A DNA stretch of 64,000 nt, taken from an uncultured Porphyromonas sp. (GTDB lineage Bacteria > Bacteroidota > Bacteroidia > Bacteroidales > Porphyromonadaceae). Location of the stretch: assembly GCA_934364985.1 (NCBI GenBank), contig CAKRMU010000004.1:100529-164528 (forward strand), given 5' to 3'. A program made the position numbers and the translations under genes. Numbering within the stretch: the first letter of the stretch is position 1; every line of letters starts with the position of its first letter. The notes below the pieces were generated by a model, which did not search any database, had not been told where the DNA came from, and saw nothing but the letters and a program-made list of their open reading frames with translations. Shown in pieces: positions 37,063-46,406 of this stretch.

Positions 37063-37070
37063 CAAAGATA
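37063..37070 (-). promoter_or_regulatory. -7 element for methylaspartate operon
   Basis: Minus-strand TATCTTTG, matching TAnnTTTG, gives a leader of about 90 bases before glmS. A GCAAG/CTTGC mini-hairpin (about 37025-37041) lies in the leader. I saw no cobalamin-riboswitch signature. Confidence 0.45.
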
Positions 37071-37270
37071 CAGATAAAATGAGACTTAGTGCTAATTAAT
37101 TCTATTCATTTTCATTAAGTTGCTATATAGCAATAGTTCGTTGCAGTAAGTGGCTGGCTTGTTTGTGAGGTTTAATTGTTGAAGGGATAATAAGATATTT
37201 GAGATAGTTTTCAGCATAAGAGAATAATAATTTCTTCAAGCGTTATTATTGTGTGAGAATATGCGTTTGG

Positions 37271-37356
37271 AGGATTTAGGGAATTAGCTTTAGAGAATAT
37301 AAGGAATTAGCTTTGGCGAATATAGGGTATTCGTCAAGGCAATTATCAAGAATGCA
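37271..37356. repeat. 23-nt-period palindromic repeat array, locus 4 (4 units)
   Basis: Units start at 37271, 37294, 37317 and 37340 with spacers CTTTAG, CTTTGG and TCAAGG. Units 1-3 share the GGAATTAG/GGTATTCG right end in direct orientation. Unit 4 is degenerate. This array shows less array-level dyad symmetry than the others. It lies in the 594-base gap (36969-37562) between glmS and the DUF4294 gene, both minus strand. Besides the glmS promoter and a hairpin at 37458-37483, I see nothing else in this gap. Confidence 0.82.
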
Positions 37357-37457
37357 AAAATGGTCGTTGAAATTTTAGTGGTGTGATGATGAATATGCTT
37401 ATGGCAGTATTTGCTGTCTCTTCATTTGGTTAGTCGTTACTAACTTCCCATGGAGTA

Positions 37458-37483
37458 TCTTCCAGCTCTTGACGGCTGGAAGA
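37458..37483 (-). terminator. Hairpin downstream of DUF4294 gene
   Basis: TCTTCCAGC (37458-37466) pairs perfectly with GCTGGAAGA (37475-37483) about 80 bases past the DUF4294 stop. No U-tract follows on the minus strand, so it may be a processing or stability hairpin rather than a terminator. Confidence 0.35.
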
Positions 37484-37562
37484 CCTTTGATAATATGTTT
37501 GTGGAGGGGAGAGAAGTGTAATTCGGTAGCGGAGGGCTGTGATCGTATTAATTGCAGTGTGG

Positions 37563-38201
37563 TCAAATGTACCCACGCTCCACCATAACGCACACGCGCT
37601 CTATCACAGCATCCTCACCCTCAGGGTCGTAAGTGGACTTGAGTGTGGCACCAAATAGTTTTGCGAAGCTATTCCACATACTGGCAGAGAATCGGCCTAA
37701 AAAGGCATCAATAAGTCCGTAGCTACTGGTATGGCATTCTCTATTTATTAGTTTTATTAATAGCTTACCCTGATTTAGAGTCAGCTTTTTTAGCTCTGGA
37801 GTGTATTCCTTTAGTAGGTCTTGCTCCAATTGTTTCATGTGTTTTCTCTTTGCTTTTTCAGTTGGTAGTGTCTCCATATACTCATAGGTCTCAAAAAGTG
37901 TCTCAGACACCATTTTAGCAAGAGGTAGCACACGCTTGACATCTCTTACCAAGCGTCGATATGCCAATTGTTGATCTCGAGTATTTAGTCTTAATGGCTT
38001 AAAGATATGGAGAACAGGCAATGAAAAATTGGCAATAGTATCCCCCTCATAGACGCAGGCAGGGACCATATAACCCTTAGCAACGGGAGGTGGTATGCTA
38101 TTGTCCTGGGCCTTCGCTGGCTCTGGAAAACAAAATGCAATGCATAGAATACAGAGCAAAGTGAGCGGAAAACAATGGCAATAATTGCTACAATTATTCA
38201 T
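37563..38201 (-). CDS. Exported DUF4294 protein
   Basis: A 212-aa secreted protein of a Bacteroidota-specific family. The signal peptide covers about residues 1-31 (LLCILCIAFCFPEPAKA-Q). The mature part has YRRLVRDVKRVLPLAKM near 103, an amphipathic basic stretch (EKAKRKHMKQLEQDLLKEY) and INRECHTSSYGLIDAFLGRFSASMWNSFAKLFG, the most conserved block of the family. No known catalytic motif. It has its own -7 element. Function unknown. Confidence 0.8.
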   Translation of the reverse strand: MNNCSNYCHCFPLTLLCILCIAFCFPEPAKAQDNSIPPPVAKGYMVPACVYEGDTIANFSLPVLHIFKPLRLNTRDQQLAYRRLVRDVKRVLPLAKMVSETLFETYEYMETLPTEKAKRKHMKQLEQDLLKEYTPELKKLTLNQGKLLIKLINRECHTSSYGLIDAFLGRFSASMWNSFAKLFGATLKSTYDPEGEDAVIERVCVMVERGYI

Positions 38202-38226
38202 ATATAATTACCTTTCCTTACGCCCA

Positions 38227-38234
38227 CAAAGATA
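38227..38234 (-). promoter_or_regulatory. -7 element for DUF4294 gene
   Basis: Minus-strand TATCTTTG, matching TAnnTTTG, 26 bases before the start codon. No -33 element seen. Confidence 0.4.
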
Positions 38235-38330
38235 ATCACTTTTGCTACTTTAGAGCTAAAACTTACATCTCTTATGTTTATTTATTACACATTAAGAGTC
38301 AAAGTGATAATTAAGCATTCATTAAGAAAA

Positions 38331-38373
38331 TTGTAGAAATAGGATGCTTAAATAGACAATCCTATTTCTACAA
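38331..38373 (-). terminator. Terminator after class I fumarase
   Basis: Perfect 15-bp stem (38331-38345 with 38359-38373, TTGTAGAAATAGGAT arms). Read on the minus strand it is followed by TTTTCTT, so it ends the fumarase transcript. Confidence 0.85.
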
Positions 38374-38419
38374 TAATAAACTTGGCAGTTCGTCGCTTAG
38401 CAACTGCGTAGTAGCGATT

Positions 38420-40048
38420 TTACTTAATTGGCTTTATCTGCTTAAAGAAATCATTCCCTTTGTTATCAACAAGAATGAATGCTGGGAAATCCTCAACCTC
38501 TATCTTCCAGATAGCCTCCATACCCAATTCGGGATACTCTAAAACCTCGACGTGCTTAATGCTTTCCTGTGCCAATATCGCAGCAGGACCACCGATGCTA
38601 CCTAAATAAAAGCCTCCGTACTTGTGGCAGGCATCAGTGACTTGTTGGCTTCTATTGCCTTTCGCTATCATAATCATACTTCCACCGTGACTCTGGAATA
38701 GGTCTACATATGGATCCATACGTCCTGCGGTCGTAGGTCCGAATGACCCAGAAGCCATACCTTTAGGTGTCTTGGCAGGACCTGCGTAATAGATAGGATG
38801 CTTTTTAATGTAATCGGGCAAGCCTTCTCCCTTTTCTATCCTTTCTTTTAGTTTAGCGTGAGCAATGTCTCTTCCCACTACAATGGTGCCACTGAGTGAA
38901 AGCCGTGTGGACACGGGATATTTATCTAACTGCTCCAAAATCTCCTCCATAGGCCTATTGAGGTCTACTTTCACGACTTCGCCCTCCATACCTTGTCGGT
39001 ACTCTTCTGGTATTAAGCGTTCAGGGTTGGTCTCTAATTTTTCGATCCAAATCCCCTCTTTATTAATCTTTGCTTTGATATTTCTATCGGCAGAACAGCT
39101 AACGCCCATCCCGACGGGTACCGAAGCCCCATGACGAGGAAGACGAATAACCCGTACATCGTGGGCAAAATACTTACCTCCAAATTGAGCACCAAGCCCT
39201 ATCTTGTGTGCCTCTTCAAGGAGCAGTTGTTCTAAAACCGTATCTCGGAATGCGTGTCCAAATTCATTGCCTTTAGTAGGAAGTTCGTCATAGTACTTAG
39301 CACTCGCAAGCTTTACAGTTTTCAGATTAGCTTCGGCAGAAGTACCTCCAATCACAAAGGCTATATGGTATGGAGGGCAGGCTGCGGTGCCGAGAGTCTT
39401 CATCTTTTCTACCAAAAAAGGGATGAGCGTCTCGGGGTTGAGGATCGCCTTTGTCTCCTGAAAAAGGTATGTCTTATTTGCCGAACCTCCACCTTTTGCA
39501 ATACATAGGAAATGATATTCATCCCCCTCAACAGCCATAAGATCTATCTGAGCTGGCAAGTTGGTTTTGGTATTCACTTCTTCATACATAGACAGAGGAG
39601 CATTTTGAGAATACCGCAAGTTATCCTCCTGGTAAGTGTCGTAAATACCATGCGAAATAGCCTCTTCGTCTGAGTAGTTAGTCCAAACCTTTTGCCCTTT
39701 TTTGCCTAAAACAATAGCCGTACCCGTATCTTGGCAAAAAGGTAGTCGTCCTTTTGCACTCACCTCGGCATTCCTTAAAAAGGTAAGGGCAACGAACTTA
39801 TCGTTATCTGAAGATTTGGGATCCGTTAAGACTTTCTGCACCATCCTTTGATGGTCAGGGCGAAGATAAAAACTGACATCATGGAAAGCTTGCTTTGCCA
39901 TTTTTCGGATACCCTCATACTCTATTTTAAGTATCTCTTGTCCCTCAAATTGAGTAGTAGAGACGTACTTATCCGTCAGTCGGTAATACTCTGTTGTCTC
40001 ATTTCCCATTGGGAACATTGCTTGATAATGAAATTCTTTATCAGCCAT
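38420..40048 (-). CDS. Class I fumarate hydratase, one-chain form
   Basis: A 542-aa iron-sulfur hydro-lyase that fuses the two domains found as separate subunits at 28133-29548. Cluster cysteines are in [31 protein letters not shown] and [11 protein letters not shown]. The C-terminal domain carries [28 protein letters not shown]. The length and order match FumA/FumB of E. coli. The most likely reaction is malate to fumarate in the reductive branch feeding fumarate respiration. It has a complete promoter (40101-40132) and terminator, so it is monocistronic and regulated apart from the methylaspartate operon. Confidence 0.93.
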   Translation of the reverse strand: MADKEFHYQAMFPMGNETTEYYRLTDKYVSTTQFEGQEILKIEYEGIRKMAKQAFHDVSFYLRPDHQRMVQKVLTDPKSSDNDKFVALTFLRNAEVSAKGRLPFCQDTGTAIVLGKKGQKVWTNYSDEEAISHGIYDTYQEDNLRYSQNAPLSMYEEVNTKTNLPAQIDLMAVEGDEYHFLCIAKGGGSANKTYLFQETKAILNPETLIPFLVEKMKTLGTAACPPYHIAFVIGGTSAEANLKTVKLASAKYYDELPTKGNEFGHAFRDTVLEQLLLEEAHKIGLGAQFGGKYFAHDVRVIRLPRHGASVPVGMGVSCSADRNIKAKINKEGIWIEKLETNPERLIPEEYRQGMEGEVVKVDLNRPMEEILEQLDKYPVSTRLSLSGTIVVGRDIAHAKLKERIEKGEGLPDYIKKHPIYYAGPAKTPKGMASGSFGPTTAGRMDPYVDLFQSHGGSMIMIAKGNRSQQVTDACHKYGGFYLGSIGGPAAILAQESIKHVEVLEYPELGMEAIWKIEVEDFPAFILVDNKGNDFFKQIKPIK

Positions 40049-40100
40049 AATGATATTGTTATGTATAGTATAATTTTTCTTTTTTCCCTATTAAAGCATT

Positions 40101-40132
40101 CAAAAGTACTCAATTCTGATTAGGTAGGCAAA
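40101..40132 (-). promoter_or_regulatory. Class I fumarase promoter
   Basis: Minus-strand -33 TTTG (40129-40132), 20 bases, then -7 TACTTTTG (40101-40108): an excellent match to the Bacteroidota consensus TTTG-N(19-21)-TAnnTTTG. Leader of about 48 bases. Confidence 0.75.
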
Positions 40133-40143
40133 TTGGTGTCGTT

Positions 40144-42816
40144 TTAAGACGTTATAGAGAGATGGCTTCCTTTAGTGCCATTCCCGTCCACGTGTATTTG
40201 CACACCTATCCGATCATTCATCTCCTGAACGTGTGAGATGACACCCACGATCCTATTTTGCTGACTTTGTAACTGCTCTAAAGAGTCAAGTGCAATGCCG
40301 AGTGTCTCTGAGTCAAGACTACCAAAACCTTCATCAATAAATAATGAACCGATACTTACCTGTTGACTTGAGAGAGATGACAGACCTAATGCTAATGCTA
40401 ATGAGACAAGAAATGTCTCTCCTCCCGATAATGAGAAGACCGAACGTTCCTCATTAAGCATATCTCTATCGACGACAACGAGATTGAGAGAGTCGGGGTC
40501 CACTTGCTTTAGTTGATATCTCGGTGCAATGATATTTAGCTGTTGATTGGCATATCTTAGGAGATTGGCAATAGTGTATTGCTGGGCAATCTTAGCAAAT
40601 TTATCACCTTTTGCCGAACCAATTAGGTCGTTAAGTTTCTCCCATTGCGTCGCAATCGGCTTCAGAGCATCTACACTTTTCTGTAACTCCCCTTTTCGCT
40701 TTCGTTCGTCTTTGTTTCGTGCTATCTGTATATTTAATTCCTGCTCTTTTTTTCTTAGAGATTTAAGTTCTGCTTGACATTCATCCGATACTCGTTTCAA
40801 TTCGTTTAGGGTAACTTCTTTTGCTGGTTTCTCATCTGCCGAATTATGTTCGTTATATAAACGCAATCTTTCTTCGTACGTATTTCTACTCGTTTTTAAG
40901 GTATCAACTAATTCCGATTGGTGCTTTCGTTCTGCGTTGATCCATTCTAAAGTGTGCGATAATAGCTGTGCTAAATACTTCTCAGTGATCGTTGTAGGGT
41001 AGTTTGAGATAAAGTCTGCAACTTCACTATTGTACTGCTGAACCAATCCTTTTTTAGTCGTGATGGTCGTCGTAATGATATCTATTTTGGCATCAATACC
41101 TCCTATTTCTTTTTCAATTGAGTGGCAATATTCATTTGTGCTAAGCCATTTCTCTGTCTGATTTTTTAACGATTCCTTTAGGCTCTTTTCTACTTCGTCA
41201 CCATCTTTATCCCCCATTAACCGCTCTCTTTTCTCAATAAGTCGCTTCCGATGAGTCATTAATTCACGGAGGTCTTTAGCTTGTTTCTTCTCCGTCTCGA
41301 CTGCCAATTTGAGACCTCCGATTGTCTCATTTATAGATAGTATCTTGCCTTCGCATTTCTTAATATCTTCAGATATCAAGCTCTCTTTATCTCTCAAACT
41401 CTCCTCGTCTAAAGCCATTTTGTCCTCCTCATTGTAAAGGGAGTTTTGAGAAACTATGTGGTGATGTATGGCACCGCAAACTGGACAAGGCTCCCCATCA
41501 ATTAGTTGTGCCCTCAACCTGAGTATCTCCAAAGAGAGCGTATGCTGTAGGCGATATTCTTCTTTTTTTAGTGCTTCTAAATCTTCTTTTAACTGAGATA
41601 ATACCTTTTGCTTATTGAGTAGTTGTACCTGACTATTTTTATCAACCGCTTTCTTTAGTTGCGAAATGCTCTCATCTGTATTCCGAATTTCATCATCAAT
41701 TGATCTTACTTCTTTTAAAGTTGGTGTCAAATCTTCTATAGTTTTTGACAGTTTCTCTTTCTCTTCAGCAATCTTGATTAGTTCCTGCTTATTAGCATCC
41801 CAAAACAATTGTTTGTCCTTGAGAAGTTTTGTGAGTGCTACCAAGGTGTCCTTAGCTTGTTGTATCTCTTCGTTATCTTTTTCTCGGGCTAACCAAGTGG
41901 GTTTTATTACCTGCACGGCTTCTACTTCTGCGAGTTCCGCTCTACGCGATTCGCTTTTTTGATATTCATTCGTTGCGATTTGGAGGGCTTTTTCCCCAGC
42001 TTCAAGCAACTCTTTTTTCTTCGTATATTCCTTTAGCCATGCTAATTGCCTGTCAGTCGTTTTTAAGAGGTTTTCTTTAGATAGCACCTCTGTTTGAATG
42101 CACTCAATTCCTTTAACAATGGCTGTAATTTCCTCTTTTGATAATGTTTTGATAGAATCTATTTGTGATGATAATAGGGAAATGGACTCCTGTGCTTCCT
42201 TATTCTTCTGGAAAACCTTAATAGAAATATCGCGATAAATATTAGTCCCGGTGACGCATTCCAATAGCTCGGTTTTTTTGCTCGCATCAGCCTTAAGAAA
42301 TGTCGCAAAATCGCCCTGAGCTAATAAAATAGTCCGTCGAAACTGTTCAAAGTCCAGCCCTATCAACCGCTCAATTTCTTTAAGTATTTCTGTATTGGTG
42401 CCTGAAAAATCTGAGTTGTTTTCCTCGTTAACTAATGACATTTGATAGGGACTAATCTTGCCACTATTCCTCATGCCCGCCCTATGAACTGCCCATCTGC
42501 TCCGGTAGATGCCCCCACGACTCGCTTCGAATACCACTTCAGCATACCCCTCAGTTGTGCCATTTCGCAATACTCGTCTCGGATCTTCAGATGTGAGTCC
42601 GTCCGCTCCCTCCTTGCTTTTGCCGGCATTGACCAAGCGCGATACTCGTGCATACAGAGATAGGGTAAGTGCATCTAATATAGTACTTTTACCCGCTCCG
42701 GTCTTGCCTGTGATGGCAAATAATCCAGCGGACGCCAGGGGCTCTGCTCTAAAATCTATGCAGAAAGCTTCGGCAAATGACGCAAGGTTTTTTCCTTTAA
42801 TGGCGAGTATCTTCAT
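40144..42816 (-). CDS. sbcC: SbcC, ATPase subunit of SbcCD nuclease
   Basis: An 890-aa SMC-like/Rad50-type ATPase. The N-terminal half nucleotide-binding domain has Walker A GKTGAGKST near residues 36-44. Two long coiled coils flank the zinc-hook CPVCGAIHHH near 448. The C-terminal half has signature SLSGGETFLVSLALALGLS and Walker B LFIDEGFGSLD. With SbcD it cleaves hairpins and cruciforms at replicating palindromes. Its ATG overlaps the sbcD stop by four bases (ATGA). The enzyme's substrate type, palindromic DNA, is exactly what the 23-nt arrays in this window would form. Confidence 0.95.
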   Translation of the reverse strand: MKILAIKGKNLASFAEAFCIDFRAEPLASAGLFAITGKTGAGKSTILDALTLSLYARVSRLVNAGKSKEGADGLTSEDPRRVLRNGTTEGYAEVVFEASRGGIYRSRWAVHRAGMRNSGKISPYQMSLVNEENNSDFSGTNTEILKEIERLIGLDFEQFRRTILLAQGDFATFLKADASKKTELLECVTGTNIYRDISIKVFQKNKEAQESISLLSSQIDSIKTLSKEEITAIVKGIECIQTEVLSKENLLKTTDRQLAWLKEYTKKKELLEAGEKALQIATNEYQKSESRRAELAEVEAVQVIKPTWLAREKDNEEIQQAKDTLVALTKLLKDKQLFWDANKQELIKIAEEKEKLSKTIEDLTPTLKEVRSIDDEIRNTDESISQLKKAVDKNSQVQLLNKQKVLSQLKEDLEALKKEEYRLQHTLSLEILRLRAQLIDGEPCPVCGAIHHHIVSQNSLYNEEDKMALDEESLRDKESLISEDIKKCEGKILSINETIGGLKLAVETEKKQAKDLRELMTHRKRLIEKRERLMGDKDGDEVEKSLKESLKNQTEKWLSTNEYCHSIEKEIGGIDAKIDIITTTITTKKGLVQQYNSEVADFISNYPTTITEKYLAQLLSHTLEWINAERKHQSELVDTLKTSRNTYEERLRLYNEHNSADEKPAKEVTLNELKRVSDECQAELKSLRKKEQELNIQIARNKDERKRKGELQKSVDALKPIATQWEKLNDLIGSAKGDKFAKIAQQYTIANLLRYANQQLNIIAPRYQLKQVDPDSLNLVVVDRDMLNEERSVFSLSGGETFLVSLALALGLSSLSSQQVSIGSLFIDEGFGSLDSETLGIALDSLEQLQSQQNRIVGVISHVQEMNDRIGVQIHVDGNGTKGSHLSITS

Positions 42817-44009
42817 AATTCTTTTTCCTCATGCACTTCATTAATAGCCTCAATAAGCAAAGCTTTCATTGCTTCTGGCATTGGGTCGTTGTAGTATTGC
42901 CGGTAGAGCATTTCGGCAACATCTATTTCGGTCACCTCTTTTAGTTTTTCCCAGCTTCGGCTGTCCTTGTTTTCGGAGTTTACTTCTTTTGGCAGCTCAG
43001 CTTCGGCGATGGCTAAGCGAATAGCCTTGCCCTCTAAGGCTCTCTCTAATTCACTACGCAGTGCAGGTTCGGGTTCTGATAGCGAGATACGTACCCTTAG
43101 TAGGGGGCTTAGCTCCCCTATATCGCCATCCTCCAGTGTGCTGATCCTCTGAAGGACTTCCGTTTTACTATGTGGTCCAATGGTTATTAACGACATCGGA
43201 GAGCAGTAACAAAGTTGCTGGCTGTGCACCCCCTCGTGTGTTATTTCAATATACTCGATACCTTGCCGATAGCTCTCCTCCGAAAACGACATAGGTAGAG
43301 GAGCACCAGAGTACACTATGTTATTTGCCCCCTTGATAGCTTGTCGGCGGTGCAAATGGCCTAATGCTGTATAGGTGATTTTGTCGCTAAATGCACTAAC
43401 GGGTACCGCATCAAGTCCGCCAAGCAAAAGGCGTTCAGAGCGATCGTCACTCAACTCTTCCCCTCCTAAGACGTGCATGTGTCCCATGGCTATGATTGGG
43501 TACGCCTCCTTTGGAAGTGCCTCTACAAGTCTATGATAAAGGTCGCATACCCCCTTAATGTAGCCGTCATCTCTATGGTAATCTCCCTGTCTGATATAGG
43601 GCACTGCTAAGCAATAGCCCCCACCCCGTAGTGGAAGTGTAAGATAGTCAAGATCTACTTCCCCCATCTCGTTTTTACGAACAATTCCCCTCACGCTTAT
43701 ATCCATCCGAGATAAAAGCCCCTGAGGAGCTTCTAAGCGAGCTGGGGCATCATGATTGCCAGCTGTGATTATCACTTGTGGTCGAAATGATAATTGAGCT
43801 ACGGAGGCTAAAAACTCATAATATAATTGAGTAGCTGAGGCAGAAGGATTTGAGCTGTCAAAAACGTCACCCGATATCAATAAGAGATCGGGTTTTATAT
43901 CTATTATTTGGTGAAGAAGCCACTTTAAGAATAGACGGTGCTCGTGAGTACGCTCATGCCCATAGAGCATTTGTCCAAGGTGCCAGTCGGCAGTGTGCAG
44001 GATTATCAT
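42813..44009 (-). CDS. sbcD: SbcD, nuclease subunit of SbcCD
   Basis: A 398-aa Mre11-type metallophosphoesterase. The start is ATG 44009 (MIILHTADWHLGQ), which places the first metal motif DWHLG at the N-terminus. The open frame runs 86 codons further upstream to 44267, but that part crosses a repeat array and looks non-coding. Other metal motifs are ISGDVFDSSN, AGNHDAPAR, MGHMHV and ALGHLHRRQ. It is translationally coupled with sbcC. Confidence 0.94.
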   Translation of the reverse strand: MIILHTADWHLGQMLYGHERTHEHRLFLKWLLHQIIDIKPDLLLISGDVFDSSNPSASATQLYYEFLASVAQLSFRPQVIITAGNHDAPARLEAPQGLLSRMDISVRGIVRKNEMGEVDLDYLTLPLRGGGYCLAVPYIRQGDYHRDDGYIKGVCDLYHRLVEALPKEAYPIIAMGHMHVLGGEELSDDRSERLLLGGLDAVPVSAFSDKITYTALGHLHRRQAIKGANNIVYSGAPLPMSFSEESYRQGIEYIEITHEGVHSQQLCYCSPMSLITIGPHSKTEVLQRISTLEDGDIGELSPLLRVRISLSEPEPALRSELERALEGKAIRLAIAEAELPKEVNSENKDSRSWEKLKEVTEIDVAEMLYRQYYNDPMPEAMKALLIEAINEVHEEKEL

Positions 44010-44139
44010 CGTAAGGAGTGAGGTTTGTGTAACTATCGTGTCAATGGCGAAGTTACAAAAAATGTCAAAAAGAAACCATGGTAACGAGGAGAACGGGTGC
44101 CATAATCTTCGATTCGTCTGCTTCAGAGATACATTTTTA

Positions 44140-44225
44140 CGGAGACCCGGTATTCGCCTTAACGAATATAGGGAATTCGCCCAGGCGAATTCCAGGTATT
44201 TGCTTGGACGAATTCCGTATATCCA
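44140..44225. repeat. 23-nt-period palindromic repeat array, locus 5 (4 units)
   Basis: Units start at 44140, 44163, 44186 and 44209 with spacers CCTTAA, CCCAGG and CTTGGA. Units 2 and 3 pair through GGAATTCGCC (44172-44181) and GGCGAATTCC (44184-44193). It lies in the 351-base divergent gap between sbcD and ftsE. The array leaves a frame open through the region, which extends the apparent sbcD ORF. Apart from the ftsE promoter nothing else is seen in the gap. Confidence 0.86.
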
Positions 44226-44317
44226 TTTTCGGCTGTTTAGCACCTTTACAAATGTCATACATTGCACTTAGAATAACAATCAGTGATATTAAAATGATTT
44301 AAGTGGAACAATTTGAT

Positions 44318-44325
44318 TAATTTTG
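44318..44325 (+). promoter_or_regulatory. -7 element for ftsE-lysC-menA
   Basis: TAATTTTG matches TAnnTTTG, 36 bases before the ftsE ATG. -33 element unclear. Confidence 0.4.
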
Positions 44326-44360
44326 CGACTAAGTAGAATGAACTAAGAGATATAAGTACG

Positions 44361-45053
44361 ATGGCAGAAGAACCTTTATTGTCACTTCAGAATATAGTAG
44401 TGAAGCGTGAGGAAAATATTATCCTCAATGGGGCTTCGCTCAATATGTACCCAGGAGAATTTTTATATCTCATCGGGAGAGTGGGGGCTGGAAAATCCAC
44501 CCTTATCAAATCAATATACGCTGACTTGCCTATTGAACAAGGAGAAGCTCGCTTTGGCGAGTATGATTTGATGAGGTTGAAACGAAAACAGATACCTTAT
44601 CTCAGACGAGAGCTTGGTATTATCTTTCAGGACTTTCAATTGCTGACCGATCGTTCGGCAGAGAAAAACTTAGAGTTTGTCCTTAGGGCAACTGGCTGGA
44701 AAGATAAGCAACAGATACGAAATAGGATTAGCGAAGTTTTGGAGCAAGTAGGTCTTGAGAGCAAGGGGTACAAGATGCCACACGAATTATCAGGTGGGGA
44801 GCAACAGCGTGTGGTAATATCACGTGCCCTCCTTAATAAACCCAAGATGATACTCGCTGATGAGCCCACAGGTAATCTCGATCCTTATACCGGAGAGCAA
44901 ATCATAAAGCTCCTTCGCGACATCAGTGATACCGGCACTGCCGTCTTGATGAGTACGCACAATTACTCATTGGTAAAGAAATACCCAGCCAGGATCGTTA
45001 GAACAGAGGGCGGAAAATTAGAGGAAATGCAACTTCGGAGCGATATTCATTAA
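44361..45053 (+). CDS. ftsE: Cell division ATP-binding protein FtsE
   Basis: A 230-aa ABC ATPase. Walker A is GRVGAGKSTL near residue 38, signature HELSGGEQQRVVISRALL, Walker B MILADEPTGNLDP. The spacing and the QDFQLLTDRSAEKNLEFVLRATGW block fit FtsE better than a generic LolD. FtsE pairs with the membrane protein FtsX to activate peptidoglycan hydrolases at the septum, but no ftsX lies next to it. Instead aspartokinase starts three bases after its stop. LolD-like function is a less likely alternative. Confidence 0.82.
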   Translation: MAEEPLLSLQNIVVKREENIILNGASLNMYPGEFLYLIGRVGAGKSTLIKSIYADLPIEQGEARFGEYDLMRLKRKQIPYLRRELGIIFQDFQLLTDRSAEKNLEFVLRATGWKDKQQIRNRISEVLEQVGLESKGYKMPHELSGGEQQRVVISRALLNKPKMILADEPTGNLDPYTGEQIIKLLRDISDTGTAVLMSTHNYSLVKKYPARIVRTEGGKLEEMQLRSDIH

Positions 45054-45056
45054 ACA

Positions 45057-46406
45057 ATGGCATACGAAAATAAATACAACGACTTAGTAGTAATGAAATT
45101 TGGGGGGACCTCGGTAGGTAATCCCGAAAGAATAAGGAACGTCGGTCGCTTAATATCCTCTAAAGAGCACAAGATAGTAGTGCTTAGTGCTATGTCTGGC
45201 ATCACTAATAGGCTCGTAGATATATGTCAATTGTATTATAACAATAACGAGCAAGGAGCCCTCAAAGGTATTGAAGAACTTGCGGAGATATACACTAAAG
45301 CCATCAACGAGCTTTATACTATCGACGAGCATAAGAGCGAAGCTTTAGCTTTTGTCAATGGTATTCTTAGTTTCCTTAAAGGCTTTAAGGGAGAGTATTT
45401 TACCGACTTCGAAGAGCGGCAGATACTTGCTCAAGGAGAGATCATTTCCGTAGAGATGATGAGATTACATCTCCTCGAGATCGGCATAAATGCCATAAAA
45501 TTGCCTGCACTTGAATATATGTTCACCAATAAGCAAGGTGAACCGGATCTCCCGCTGATACGGGAAGAATTGTTTTCCCTCCTAAGTCTTTATCCCGACC
45601 AAAGCCTATTCTTAACGGAGGGATATATCTGCAAAAACGCTTACCTCGAAGTAGACAACTTGAAGCGAGGAGGGAGCGACTACACCGCTTCTCTTATAGG
45701 TGCCGCTATCGACGCTAAGGAGATTCAGATCTGGACGGATATCGATGGTTTACACAATAATGACCCCAGAGTAGTTGATGATACGACTGCAGTTAGACAT
45801 CTTCATTTTGACGAAGCGGCAGAATTAGCTTACTTCGGAGCCAAAATTTTGCACCCTGCTTGCATTCATCCAGCTAAGATGAATAACATCCCTGTGAGGC
45901 TACTTAACTCAATGCAACCTGAGGCTCAAGGCACACTGATATCCAATCGAATTATTGAGGGTAATATAAAAGCGGTGGCAGCTAAAGATGGCATCACCAC
46001 CCTACGAGTACTAAGCACGCGGTTATTGATTGCCCAAGGCTTCCTACGTAAAGTCTTTGAAATCTTTGAGAGATACCAGACACCTATTGATATGGTTACC
46101 ACCAGTGAGGTAGCGGTTTCTTTGGCTATAGACAATGCCAGTAGACTGGAAGAAATCCTAATAGATTTGAGGAAAATTGCTCAGGTTTATGTGGATGAAA
46201 ATATGACTATTATCAGTGTCGTAGGAGACCTTAATTGGAAAAACGTTGGGTTTGAGAGCAAAGTCGTGGAAGCTCTTCAAGACATTCCTGTGCGAATGAT
46301 ATCGTATGGAGGCTCAAATTATGGTGTATCTCTACTTATTCGTACTGAGGACAAAGCTGAAGCATTGAGGTTATTGAGCCAGCACTTATTTAGCGAGACT
46401 GTATGA
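45057..46406 (+). CDS. Aspartokinase
   Basis: Phosphorylates aspartate, the first step toward lysine/DAP, threonine and methionine. A 449-aa monofunctional enzyme: KFGGTSVGNPERI near the N-terminus (nucleotide binding), LKRGGSDYTASLIGAAI (substrate binding), and two ACT domains in the last 150 residues (IDMVTTSEVAVSLAID, ISVVGDLNWKN), which are the usual sites of feedback inhibition. It could supply DAP for the DAP-type murE found upstream. It overlaps the menA start by four bases. Confidence 0.93.
   Translation: MAYENKYNDLVVMKFGGTSVGNPERIRNVGRLISSKEHKIVVLSAMSGITNRLVDICQLYYNNNEQGALKGIEELAEIYTKAINELYTIDEHKSEALAFVNGILSFLKGFKGEYFTDFEERQILAQGEIISVEMMRLHLLEIGINAIKLPALEYMFTNKQGEPDLPLIREELFSLLSLYPDQSLFLTEGYICKNAYLEVDNLKRGGSDYTASLIGAAIDAKEIQIWTDIDGLHNNDPRVVDDTTAVRHLHFDEAAELAYFGAKILHPACIHPAKMNNIPVRLLNSMQPEAQGTLISNRIIEGNIKAVAAKDGITTLRVLSTRLLIAQGFLRKVFEIFERYQTPIDMVTTSEVAVSLAIDNASRLEEILIDLRKIAQVYVDENMTIISVVGDLNWKNVGFESKVVEALQDIPVRMISYGGSNYGVSLLIRTEDKAEALRLLSQHLFSETV

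Noticed and set aside
37399..37593. 64-codon minus-strand frame overlapping the end of the DUF4294 gene
   Set aside because: No recognisable protein features, overlaps the real gene in another frame, and contains the hairpin at 37458-37483.
44010..44267. N-terminal extension of sbcD by 86 codons
   Set aside because: The frame stays open by chance through a repeat array. The metallophosphoesterase begins normally at ATG 44009.
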